A stretch of 30,495 nt of DNA from a virus. Positions 20,255-28,081 of this stretch are shown here, in pieces. The notes beneath the pieces were generated by a model. That model saw only the letters and a list, made by a program, of their open reading frames with translations. It did not search any database and had not been told where the DNA came from. The stretch is taken from positions 1-30,495 of the IMG/VR virus record IMGVR_UViG_3300021470_000040. The stretch is one strand, 5' to 3'. Position 1 is the stretch's first letter; the number at the start of each line of letters is the position of its first letter. The position numbers and the translations under genes are program-made.

Positions 20255-21417
20255 TAGAAGTTTTGGACGACCGATCCGTAGATCGTGTTGCCGATGTTGA
20301 TGAAGGTGAAAACGTCGGTGTGTGCGCCTACAGTGAGCACAGGAGGAGTCCCGCCGGACCAGAGGATCCATGGCCATGTCGCTGTCCAGTTGTCGCCCGT
20401 GTTCGTGACGGCGACGACGATGGTTTTCCCGTCGATGATGTTTGAAAACGTGAAGGTGGTGTTTTCGATCAGCGTGATGGAAAAGACCTCCCCCACGGTC
20501 CAGTCAAGGTCATAGGCAGAGAGGGCGACCGTTGTGGTCGGCGTGAGGTAGTCGGTGCCAGCGACTGCTGCCGAGATGGTCGAGCCGTCGGATTTGACGA
20601 GGCCGGTGATTGCGAGAACCACGGGATCGGTTTCGGTGGCGATGTAATCGGTGCCAGCGACTGCTGCCGAGATGTTCCCGCTTCCGTCAGATTTTATCAG
20701 GCCTGAAATTGCTCCGACAACAGGATCGGTTTCGGTGGCGACGTAGTAGTTGTCAAGGTTTGCTCGAAGGCTTAGCAGGGGATTGTTAATGTCCCATGTG
20801 AGTCCTGTGCCGTCGCCTGTGGGCGCGAGGTAGTCGGTTCCGGAGACTGCTGCCGAGATGGTCGAGCCGTCGGATTTGACGAGGCCGGTGATTGCGAGAA
20901 CCACGGGGTCGGTTTCGGTGGCGACGTAATCGGTGCCAGCGACTGCTGCCGAGATGTTCCCGCTTCCGTCAGATTTTATCAGGCCTGAAATTGCTCCGAC
21001 AGCAGGATCGGTTTCGGTGGCCACTTCAAGACTCCACACAGCCGCATCTGTCGTGCTGTCTGTGCAAGTGTAGGCATCCCCGTTATCCAGAATCCGCCTC
21101 GACCCGACGACATAACCTTTGGTGGCATCGTCCGTTGCTGTTGGCACAGCACTGAAGCCGTATTGTTCAACGCGAATCGTAAACCCGTCCTGCCCCATAA
21201 CATAGAGTCGCCCCGCCTCCCACTTCAGCTCATAGTCTATGGAGCAGACTTGAGCGATGCCTTTGTTGCCGCCTAAGCCTGCGTCCGTTGTTCCCTCTCT
21301 CAGTTTCGATCCGTTGTGGAATATGATGTCGGCACCATCGTCCATCGTGCCGCCAGCGAGGGGCAGTTTGTCAGCTCCTCCAGACAACGCTGTTTGCAGT
21401 TGTGAAATGGAACTCAT
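20254..21417 (-). CDS. Repeat-containing tail fibre protein
   Basis: 387 residues. The N-terminus (MSSISQLQTALSGGADKLPL, AGGTMDDGADIIFHNGSKL) is typical of phage fibre heads. The middle has four copies of a ~32-residue repeat with VATETDPV, I.GL.KSDGS, ISAAV.GTDYL. The C-terminal domain (DLDWTVGEVFSITLIENTTF, then VAVTNTGDNWTATWPWILWS) is beta-rich. Such repeats form trimeric shaft segments in receptor-binding fibres. The LamG gene follows with one overlapping base pair set, so both are likely parts of the adsorption apparatus. Confidence 0.75.
   Translation of the reverse strand: MSSISQLQTALSGGADKLPLAGGTMDDGADIIFHNGSKLREGTTDAGLGGNKGIAQVCSIDYELKWEAGRLYVMGQDGFTIRVEQYGFSAVPTATDDATKGYVVGSRRILDNGDAYTCTDSTTDAAVWSLEVATETDPAVGAISGLIKSDGSGNISAAVAGTDYVATETDPVVLAITGLVKSDGSTISAAVSGTDYLAPTGDGTGLTWDINNPLLSLRANLDNYYVATETDPVVGAISGLIKSDGSGNISAAVAGTDYIATETDPVVLAITGLVKSDGSTISAAVAGTDYLTPTTTVALSAYDLDWTVGEVFSITLIENTTFTFSNIIDGKTIVVAVTNTGDNWTATWPWILWSGGTPPVLTVGAHTDVFTFINIGNTIYGSVVQNF
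20551..21024. repeat. Two ~190-bp direct repeats in the fibre gene
   Basis: The segment 20551-20742 recurs at 20833-21024, an offset of 282 bp (94 codons), with only a few base differences. Each copy holds two of the protein repeats. Near identity at DNA level indicates recent duplication or gene conversion, which lets fibre length change by recombination. Confidence 0.75.
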
Positions 21418-21419
21418 AA

Positions 21420-21872
21420 TTAATCAACTACCTCCGTGTTCGGACCTGTGATGGAAACTAGACACCATACCCCACCAATGACTCTCAGTGTAATGAGGTG
21501 CGACTTCCAGATCTCAAGCGTCACAGGAAGTACGGCGCGGACTGCTGCTGGCATTTTAATGCTGGCATCTAAATCTAGCAAGTACGCTCCATTTGCATAT
21601 TGTATCTCAAAGTACAGCACGGAGGCTGTAGGTGCTGGAGTAGGAGCAATAAGTGTCGTGTCTGTATTTATCCAGCAATACTGGTAATTTCCGTCCGCCA
21701 AATCTGGCTGGATGCCCTCGCCAGTTGGGGATGGGATCGCAAACGGGACTGTTAAGGAAAATAAATCAGACGCAGATAATTTCTCATCTTTTGTCGGCCC
21801 AGATACAGCAAAGAACTTGCCAGCAAGCGTTGAAGCTGTAGATGCCCAATTGTAAATCCGTTTATTTGCCAT
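21420..21872 (-). CDS. Hypothetical structural protein
   Basis: 150 residues, MANKRIYNWASTASTLAGKF onward, beta-rich with SVLYFEIQYANGAYLLDLDA and HLITLRVIGGVWCLVSITGP. It lies 2 bp upstream of the fibre gene and follows small head-tail candidates. Possibly a tail-fibre attachment or baseplate protein; no motif proves it. Confidence 0.55.
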   Translation of the reverse strand: MANKRIYNWASTASTLAGKFFAVSGPTKDEKLSASDLFSLTVPFAIPSPTGEGIQPDLADGNYQYCWINTDTTLIAPTPAPTASVLYFEIQYANGAYLLDLDASIKMPAAVRAVLPVTLEIWKSHLITLRVIGGVWCLVSITGPNTEVVD

Positions 21873-21877
21873 AATCG

Positions 21878-22366
21878 TTATCCTTGTATCGCAACTTCTC
21901 CTGAAGTTACACCGTCATCGTAAAGGGTTGCCCCATCTCCACTGCCATCATCAAATAGCATAAATCCAGTAGTGTCAATCCCCTCTTCAATAACTATCAA
22001 TGCAAGAACAACCAAGATTGGAAGGTCTTGGTAAAATGCAACATAGCTGCTATCTTCTCCCTTCAGTGCCGCAAGAATTCTTGCCAATGCACTCATTTCA
22101 TCCCATGAATGGAATGATGAATCGCCTGAAATCTGATTATAGATGTCGCTCCAGGCATATGTTTTTGGGAGTGACAGGTAGTCAGGCAATGATTTTTCCG
22201 AACCATACGCCACAGCAAGCAATCCATAGATGTGGTCTTTTGGCAGGAGGTAGTAGTCCTCGATTACCCCAAACCCTTGGTATCCTGCCAACCATGCAGA
22301 CAAGATAACAGCCTTCGGATTGCTTGCGAGTGCCGCTACCTCAGAGTTGAGGTCTGGCGCGGACAT
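21878..22366 (-). CDS. Hypothetical head-tail region protein
   Basis: 162 residues, helical first half (SAPDLNSEVAALASNPKAVI, LSAWLAGYQGFGVIEDYYLL), with a glycine/aspartate-rich C-terminus (FDDGSGDGATLYDDGVTSGE). It lies between the capsid-side genes and the fibre genes. A connector or adaptor protein is plausible from gene order. Confidence 0.5.
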   Translation of the reverse strand: MSAPDLNSEVAALASNPKAVILSAWLAGYQGFGVIEDYYLLPKDHIYGLLAVAYGSEKSLPDYLSLPKTYAWSDIYNQISGDSSFHSWDEMSALARILAALKGEDSSYVAFYQDLPILVVLALIVIEEGIDTTGFMLFDDGSGDGATLYDDGVTSGEVAIQG

Positions 22367-22370
22367 CGCC

Positions 22371-22637
22371 TTACGCTGCTCCCCCCATAATCTGCTTCCC
22401 GAAGTTCACAGGCTGCTTTGCTGCATCAGGTTGTTCCATAGGCATCTCGTCCTTGGGTTCACCCTTTGGTTCGGATTTCTTATCCTTCGCATCTTCCTCG
22501 TCTGGAAGTTCGATCCCAGCTAGTTTTATTGCGACAAGTTCCATCCCTTGCAACTTGAATGTGACAAGCTCCTCAAACTCTTGACCGTCTTTTGTGTTTT
22601 CTGGAACTTCGTATCCTTCAGGTATTTCTATTTTCAT
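22371..22637 (-). CDS. Small acidic hypothetical protein
   Basis: The ATG at 22637 has GGAG 10 nt upstream and gives 88 residues, starting MKIEIPEGYEVPENTKDGQE. The C-terminal third is charged and Pro-rich, likely disordered. Downstream of the capsid gene, it may be a head decoration or accessory protein, but nothing in the sequence proves it. Confidence 0.55.
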   Translation of the reverse strand: MKIEIPEGYEVPENTKDGQEFEELVTFKLQGMELVAIKLAGIELPDEEDAKDKKSEPKGEPKDEMPMEQPDAAKQPVNFGKQIMGGAA

Positions 22638-22658
22638 AATAATTTCACTCCTCAAAGA

Positions 22659-22686
22659 CTGCGCCTCCGTTTTACGGGAAGCGCAG
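22659..22686 (-). promoter_or_regulatory. Hairpin after the capsid gene
   Basis: CTGCGCTTCCCGT and ACGGAGGCGCAG fold with one bulge and one weak pair around a short A-loop in the 66 bp between the capsid stop and the next start. There is no long T-run. It may attenuate transcription or protect the abundant capsid message 3' end. Confidence 0.4.
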
Positions 22687-22703
22687 CTTGTTGAAGGTTG
22701 ATA

Positions 22704-23921
22704 CTATTCACCATAACCGCTACCCGTGGGGCAAGCGATCAGGTCGTTAGCAAGATTGCAACGAAGGTGCAAGATGTAGTAGCCCCAAGAAGGGACAATG
22801 CTCTTGACTGCGCTGCCCATTTTGGCCCTGAAGAAACCGCTGTTTTCATCTGGATTACAGGTACGGTCGTACTTGTTAACCCATTTGAGGTCGCCGGTAT
22901 AGTTCTGAGGTCCGAAGACCACTTTTGAACCAACTTTGAGGTTTGCATTCGGGACCAGCCATTCCTGCGCTTTAGGAACGAACACGATGGTCGAACCGTA
23001 CTTCGCGGACTTATAGGCCGAACTGATGATTGCCTTGGTTCCCTTGGTTGCACCAGTGGTGCTGTAAGGGGCGATTTCGACATATCCACCTTCTCCGTCA
23101 TCGTTAAACCGTTTCGGGAACGGGCGAGAGTGGAACATCAGACCAGCATAGGCTTTCTTTGGCAGCACAACTGCGCCGTTTGGCCCAAGCAGATCGTTAA
23201 CACGGTCGCTCCAGCGGACGTCCTGACGGAGGTCATCGCTAAGTTTGATGAGGTTCTCGGCACTGGCTCGGTCGGTAAGGACATGGAACACTGGTGCGCC
23301 ATCATCGGTTACCGCATCACCGTCATCTCCAGCGTTGTCCTCATAGAGGGCTTCGTGGATGCCGCGCAGGATACCCATTGTGAGTGGCGAGGTCGGCTGA
23401 GTGGACGGAAATGTCCCACCAGAGGATTCAGGCAGACCAACGGCAGCAACAACTTTGTGTTCTGCCAACTCGAAAAGATCGGCATCGTATCGATTGATCC
23501 ATTCAACATTGATGTTGTCCTGAATGCCCTTGATATAGGCGTTGACATCGTCTTCTGGGAAAGTTGATGTGCGAACGTCCTCCAGACAGATCCAGTCGCT
23601 CTCCAGGGCTTGCACCTTGAGATTAAAGGTCTTCTGGTCGAATGCATATCCGACTTTCTTGACTGGGACTTTGCACCCGTCAACGGACGAACCGTTAGAG
23701 ATATCCACATCCGTCCAGCCTGAGCCAGTGGCGATGGTGCGCTGTGCGATTGTGTTGGTCACAACCTTGCCCATGTGGTCTGGGAAGGCAGATTTGGAAA
23801 CGAGCCGCAAAAGCGGATCTTTGTAGAGTCCGAGACGATAAGTGCCTTGGGCAATGCGTCCGGTCTCCCGTTGAAAGTTGTCGTTGATTGCCTCGCATGT
23901 GAGGCCCGTAGGTGCTGACAT
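22704..23921 (-). CDS. Major capsid protein
   Basis: 405 residues, with GGAG upstream of the start. It follows the scaffold gene, separated by a terminator and its own promoter and leader, as expected for the most abundant head protein. The sequence lacks signal peptide and membrane segments, is mixed alpha/beta, and has segments such as GTYRLGLYKDPLLRLVSKSA, HVLTDRASAENLIKLSDDLR and VNDLLGPNGAVVLPKKAYAG that fit an HK97-like capsid. Assignment is by order (terminase, portal, scaffold, capsid), length and expression signals; I did not match a named family. Confidence 0.75.
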   Translation of the reverse strand: MSAPTGLTCEAINDNFQRETGRIAQGTYRLGLYKDPLLRLVSKSAFPDHMGKVVTNTIAQRTIATGSGWTDVDISNGSSVDGCKVPVKKVGYAFDQKTFNLKVQALESDWICLEDVRTSTFPEDDVNAYIKGIQDNINVEWINRYDADLFELAEHKVVAAVGLPESSGGTFPSTQPTSPLTMGILRGIHEALYEDNAGDDGDAVTDDGAPVFHVLTDRASAENLIKLSDDLRQDVRWSDRVNDLLGPNGAVVLPKKAYAGLMFHSRPFPKRFNDDGEGGYVEIAPYSTTGATKGTKAIISSAYKSAKYGSTIVFVPKAQEWLVPNANLKVGSKVVFGPQNYTGDLKWVNKYDRTCNPDENSGFFRAKMGSAVKSIVPSWGYYILHLRCNLANDLIACPTGSGYGE

Positions 23922-24098
23922 ATTGTTAGAATTCTCCTGAGTTAAGTTTGCTGAATTACACTCCAGATGATCCCTTTCGGGCTGGATTGCTACTGTCTCC
24001 GCTGCGCTGCGGACTTAGACGCAAATCACTAACTAGGAGGCGTTCTTTCCCTGCACCAACGAGGGGTGGAGACCAATTCCACTTATGTCTAGAAATAC
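23922..24098 (-). promoter_or_regulatory. Structured leader of the capsid message
   Basis: No gene is seen in the 283 bp between scaffold and capsid genes. Downstream of the promoter the leader can form CCGCAGCGCAGCGG. It can also form a hairpin with TCCAG and CTGGA arms (23962-23986 region) enclosing a CCC-GAAA-GGG GNRA-type loop. GGAG then precedes the capsid ATG. It may stabilise the capsid mRNA or regulate its translation. Confidence 0.45.
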
Positions 24099-24127
24099 TG
24101 ATTAGACGGTTTCTGAAAACTCGTCAA
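24099..24127 (-). promoter_or_regulatory. Candidate promoter of the capsid gene
   Basis: On the minus strand TTGACG (24127-24122), 17-bp spacer, TAATCA (24104-24099). The -35 matches 5 of 6 consensus bases; the -10 is weak. It lies directly after the scaffold terminator, which supports separate capsid transcription. Confidence 0.4.
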
Positions 24128-24153
24128 CAACTATTTACGTTTTTTTGATAAAT

Positions 24154-24188
24154 AAAAAAGACCCCTGCCGGATTGAACAGCAGGGACC
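24154..24188 (-). terminator. Intrinsic terminator after the scaffold gene
   Basis: On the minus strand GGTCCCTGC and GCAGGGGTC pair over 9 bp (two G-U) around a short loop, followed at once by TTTTTTATTT. This is a textbook rho-independent terminator, 17 bp past the scaffold stop. Confidence 0.75.
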
Positions 24189-24204
24189 AGTTTGTAGGGG
24201 GTGA

Positions 24205-25449
24205 TTATCGAGCCTGAAGGATGTTTCTCCCGAAGTTGGAAATGCCAAGACGGTTCACCTCTCCTGCATCATCTCCAGTGTCAACGGGCGACCGACCTCC
24301 GATGCTTGGGGTTGCCGCCGACATCGCATCTAGTTGGGATTGAAGTTCAGCAATCTTGGCATCGGTGCTTGTCTTTAGTGCATCTATCTGGGCGCGGTAG
24401 TGGGTTGCGGCTGACTCGACCAAGGGAAATGCGGCTGCACGGGACAGGATCATCGAGCGAGTCTCGACGTTCAGCGAGTCTAGGTTTGTCTCAACGCTTG
24501 CCCTTCTGGCTGAATCAAGGCCATTGTTCCATGCATCCTCACCCTGGATTGGGCGAAGATATGGGTTTCGCTCCTCCATTGCATTCCATGTTTTCTTAAC
24601 AAACACGTTTTGCATCTGCCGATCATGCTCTGTAAACTCAACTTCTTCGGCGGCTTTCTTGGCTTGTTCCTCTTCAGAGAGTTTACTTGACTGGTTTTCT
24701 AGCCGTGTCTTTTCAGGGAGGATCTCATCATGGTATTTGTCTGCCTGTTTGAGAATCGTCTGACGGTCGATGAACCTGAAGCCTTCAGTAAGCTCCTCAA
24801 TCAACTCACTGCGTTTTTCCTCGTCTGGTTCTGTGATTGCCTCATACAGCTTTACCTGATCGGCATCGTTTGCTGCGGCAATTGTGGTCACCTTTGCGCG
24901 GATGTTATCAATTGGTTTTGAGACATTCGCTTTGTATTTCGGGCTTGCCTCAACCTTTACTGCCATCATGGAATACTCAAGATCTGCAAGTGCTAGTTTT
25001 TTCTCCTCAAGTTCTGCTTTAAGTTGTTCCTTTTCAGCCCGTTCTGCATTGAGTGCCTCTTCACTGACCGTTCCGTTAGATTCCTTCTCTGATAGAAGTG
25101 TAGTAAGGCGTTTGTTCTCAGCCTTGACCTCTGCCCATGATTTCATTGCCTTTGGGCCTTGGTCGCCATCTGGCTTCTCTGAAATTACCTTGAGGTGAGG
25201 ATTTACTGGAGGTTCGTCTAGAGTGACAGGAGAATTAAGTTCCCGTGCCAGTGGTTCTTTTGAAGCCTTCTTTGGCTTAACTTGTTCTGTAGTCGGATTG
25301 GGATCTTCCTTTGGAATTGGCTCTTGTTCTTGATCTGGAACTATTGGGTCAGATGGTGCTGTATCCTGATCTTGGTTGTTGGCTGCGATGAGAAGCTTCC
25401 CGATACTTATCTCTTCGGGGAGCACTGGGTTGTCTATTGTGCTTGGCAT
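24205..25449 (-). CDS. Scaffold protein
   Basis: 414 residues, acidic, with a Pro/Glu-rich N-terminus (PIVPDQEQEPIPKEDPNP), a long helical/coiled-coil middle (AERAEKEQLKAELEEKKLAL; ENQSSKLSEEEQAKKAAEE) and a helical C-terminus (THYRAQIDALKTSTDAKIAE). Scaffold proteins of this composition lie between portal and capsid genes and drive procapsid assembly, often leaving or being cleaved later. GAGG lies ahead of the start. Its stop is followed by a terminator. Confidence 0.7.
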   Translation of the reverse strand: MPSTIDNPVLPEEISIGKLLIAANNQDQDTAPSDPIVPDQEQEPIPKEDPNPTTEQVKPKKASKEPLARELNSPVTLDEPPVNPHLKVISEKPDGDQGPKAMKSWAEVKAENKRLTTLLSEKESNGTVSEEALNAERAEKEQLKAELEEKKLALADLEYSMMAVKVEASPKYKANVSKPIDNIRAKVTTIAAANDADQVKLYEAITEPDEEKRSELIEELTEGFRFIDRQTILKQADKYHDEILPEKTRLENQSSKLSEEEQAKKAAEEVEFTEHDRQMQNVFVKKTWNAMEERNPYLRPIQGEDAWNNGLDSARRASVETNLDSLNVETRSMILSRAAAFPLVESAATHYRAQIDALKTSTDAKIAELQSQLDAMSAATPSIGGRSPVDTGDDAGEVNRLGISNFGRNILQAR

Positions 25450-25452
25450 AAA

Positions 25453-25779
25453 TTATTCCTCACGGGACTCTTTTCCCATAGCTGCCCGTTCATCATCTTC
25501 GATATCTTCTGGCGACTTGATATGGGCAAATGGTTCTGGAAGGTCTTGAATAGTAGACTCATCGATAATTCCGAGGTTCTCGATCTCGTTCAAAACCTTT
25601 TGAGATCCTTCGTAGAACCCTGCTGTTTTAATGAATACTGATGCTAGGTCTGCGCCAGCAACTAGTGGAGAGTCTCCAGTTTTGGGCTTGACTGCGTCCA
25701 TGATCGCTTTCAACCCCTTTTGCATGATTGGTTCCGTCCAAAGTGCTTTCCACGCCTTTGCGTCTTCAATGCTCCACAT
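25453..25779 (-). CDS. Small head-assembly region protein
   Basis: 108 residues (MWSIEDAKAWKALWTEPIMQ onward), acidic C-terminus (SPEDIEDDERAAMGKESREE). It lies 3 bp from the portal gene and 3 bp from the scaffold gene, so it is made with them. A head assembly or scaffold-accessory role is inferred; no family was recognised. Confidence 0.55.
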   Translation of the reverse strand: MWSIEDAKAWKALWTEPIMQKGLKAIMDAVKPKTGDSPLVAGADLASVFIKTAGFYEGSQKVLNEIENLGIIDESTIQDLPEPFAHIKSPEDIEDDERAAMGKESREE

Positions 25780-25782
25780 AAA

Positions 25783-28065
25783 TCAAGGTTGTAACGGAGG
25801 GTGACCAACAGGGTTTCCTGTGGATTTACTGGCGATAGATGTTTTTGCAACAAGGTCAGCAAGAGCCATTTTCTGTTTTATAGAGTCCATCTCCTGCTGG
25901 TGCTTCTCCTGCATATTCTTTCCTTTGATTGTCTCAAGATCGATCTGCTTCTGGAGTCGTGCGAGTTCAGCTTGTTGCTTTGGATCTCCCTGCTGCGGTT
26001 GTACCTGACCTTGTCCGCCTCCTTGTCCGCCTCCTTGTTCGCCTCCCTGCTCCATCTGCTTCTTCTGTGCCATCATCCTATTGATGACCTGTTGCTGAAG
26101 TTCAAGGATGTATGCGCTGGATTCCTGGAGCATCTTCCGCATCTCATTGACCTCGCGTACACGGACTGCGTTAGTGGAAAGCGCATCGACATGGGCTGTT
26201 GTGTGCTCAAGCGTTGGTCCAAGAACTTTCATTGCATCCTCATCAGAAACTTGCTGTTGGCGATGGGCATCAATTTGCTCGTCCATGAGAGGTTTGTGAG
26301 CCTCGATGTGGGACATGTGGTTCTGCTCGCCAGTGATTACTGGCATCCGGCCTTGGCGAAGCACATCATTCTCAAGGTTTGCAATGTCGAAATCAACGAG
26401 TTTTCTGCTACCTGCCTTTGGAACAAACAGAGAGACCTTCTGGTATCCAACTCCCTTGATACCGGCCACAGCAGCCCGTAATGCTTCAGATTTTCCCTTC
26501 TCGTCAAACCCGCTTGAGAGTTTGATCAACTGTTCGGTAGCCATCTCACCCATAACTGGGTCTCCATTTCCGATGGCGCGTGAAGCAATGACGCGATGAA
26601 ACTTGCGAACCTTGTCGAGAGACACCCCTCGTTTGATGCATCTGCGCCGAAATTGCATCGCGAGTTCTCCCCCCTTGTCACGCTGTGTTAAATTTGGGGA
26701 GAGAATCCTGCGGAACTGTTCAGTTAAAAGCTTGTCCAGAGGGGTATAGAACAAGTTCATCGCGGCTGTGCTTAAAGTGTTCTCATTCCGAGCCTTCTGC
26801 TGGGCTTCAGTAGCCGAGATAGCCTTTCCTTCGGTGGCTAGGTTGCGAGTTCGAAAGCTGCCTGTGTTCTCCTGAAGTATCCTAGAAAGCTGCTGGTATA
26901 CTGGAAGTGTCTGGCTGGAGGTGTTCGGAGTTAGGTTAAGGGGGGTTAACCCTGCTGGTATAAATGAATATGGACCTACTTCGATGTGCCGAAAGTTTTG
27001 GATCGTCTTGGCATCTCCTTGAAGCTGGACAAGCCCAGATGTAAGCGCAGATTGCGCTGCACTTGAGATGATCCGATTTGATATCTGGATAGAGGAATAC
27101 ATCTCGTATTTCAAACCGCGAATCGAATGGAATGTTCCCTCGCCAACACCATATGTGAACATGGTGAAACACTGGTTCACATGACCGTACTTACTCGGAC
27201 GTTCGTATAGAAACTTCTGATTGTCCTGTGAAGCTATTAATTGGGTGTAATTCCCATCATATTCCTTGTTGTAAGAAATAATCAGGCGAACGCGATTATA
27301 TGAGACCTCACCTGCATATAGATCGTTCTCCTTAACCTCTTTCTCAAAGTCCTCCCAATGGCTTGTGAAGTTGTTCCATTTGTAACTCTGACTGGATGCT
27401 CTCCAAATCGCCTCTTTGACAGCTTCCACATTCCATCCAATCTTTTTTGCAGCCGATGGATTTCTGATACATGCATGAAGGTCTGATACTGACATCGTCC
27501 GGTTGCAAATCGCCATCCCAACCGACTCGTCTCCAACCTTTGTGTCACGCGCAATCTTAAAATCATTTAGACCAACTGGTTCCCATAAAATCGTTCTTTC
27601 GTCAGGCCAGATAGCAACGCCGATGCCATCACCAACAAATTCACGGGCTAGCAGTTGAATATTAGTGTGAAAATCCGGCCATTCCTTGAGCAGTCGATCA
27701 AACTCGTCGGATACAATCTCCTGATCTTCCATGTCATCATCGTCATCAAGGATGACATTCGGGAGTCGCGGGACTGAGTTAATCAGTTCAATGTAAGGGG
27801 CAAGAGCCGCCTTCATCATCGCGTTTGCCTCGCCAAAGTTAGTGTTGATTATGTGGGACAACCCCTTTTCTCTCAACTCTTTATCAAGCCAAGGAGGTTC
27901 GCCATCAACGAGTGCCTGTTGCCTCGCACGGGCAGATGATGCAATCCGATCATGTTCCGCATACCTTTGGGCGATGCCAATCAACTTGCTAGGCGAAGTG
28001 ATTTTTCGCTTTGGTGCAATTCCTTTTTCTGAAAGCGTTTCCGCATCTGGGTCAATGGATGCCAT
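25783..28065 (-). CDS. Portal protein
   Basis: 760 residues, in the length range of large portal proteins. It begins with a basic/helical N-terminus (SPSKLIGIAQRYAEHDRIAS), followed by a Asp-rich loop (ILDDDDDMEDQE), a central alpha/beta region (GVAIWPDERTILWEPVGLND) and a long helical stem (NLFYTPLDKLLTEQFRRILS). The last ~90 residues are Gln/Gly-rich low complexity (GGEQGGGQGGGQGQ) and a helix. It forms the dodecameric ring at the packaging vertex. Position between terminase and scaffold, and size, are the main evidence. Confidence 0.75.
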   Translation of the reverse strand: MASIDPDAETLSEKGIAPKRKITSPSKLIGIAQRYAEHDRIASSARARQQALVDGEPPWLDKELREKGLSHIINTNFGEANAMMKAALAPYIELINSVPRLPNVILDDDDDMEDQEIVSDEFDRLLKEWPDFHTNIQLLAREFVGDGIGVAIWPDERTILWEPVGLNDFKIARDTKVGDESVGMAICNRTMSVSDLHACIRNPSAAKKIGWNVEAVKEAIWRASSQSYKWNNFTSHWEDFEKEVKENDLYAGEVSYNRVRLIISYNKEYDGNYTQLIASQDNQKFLYERPSKYGHVNQCFTMFTYGVGEGTFHSIRGLKYEMYSSIQISNRIISSAAQSALTSGLVQLQGDAKTIQNFRHIEVGPYSFIPAGLTPLNLTPNTSSQTLPVYQQLSRILQENTGSFRTRNLATEGKAISATEAQQKARNENTLSTAAMNLFYTPLDKLLTEQFRRILSPNLTQRDKGGELAMQFRRRCIKRGVSLDKVRKFHRVIASRAIGNGDPVMGEMATEQLIKLSSGFDEKGKSEALRAAVAGIKGVGYQKVSLFVPKAGSRKLVDFDIANLENDVLRQGRMPVITGEQNHMSHIEAHKPLMDEQIDAHRQQQVSDEDAMKVLGPTLEHTTAHVDALSTNAVRVREVNEMRKMLQESSAYILELQQQVINRMMAQKKQMEQGGEQGGGQGGGQGQVQPQQGDPKQQAELARLQKQIDLETIKGKNMQEKHQQEMDSIKQKMALADLVAKTSIASKSTGNPVGHPPLQP

Positions 28066-28081
28066 GAATTCTGAAGACTTT

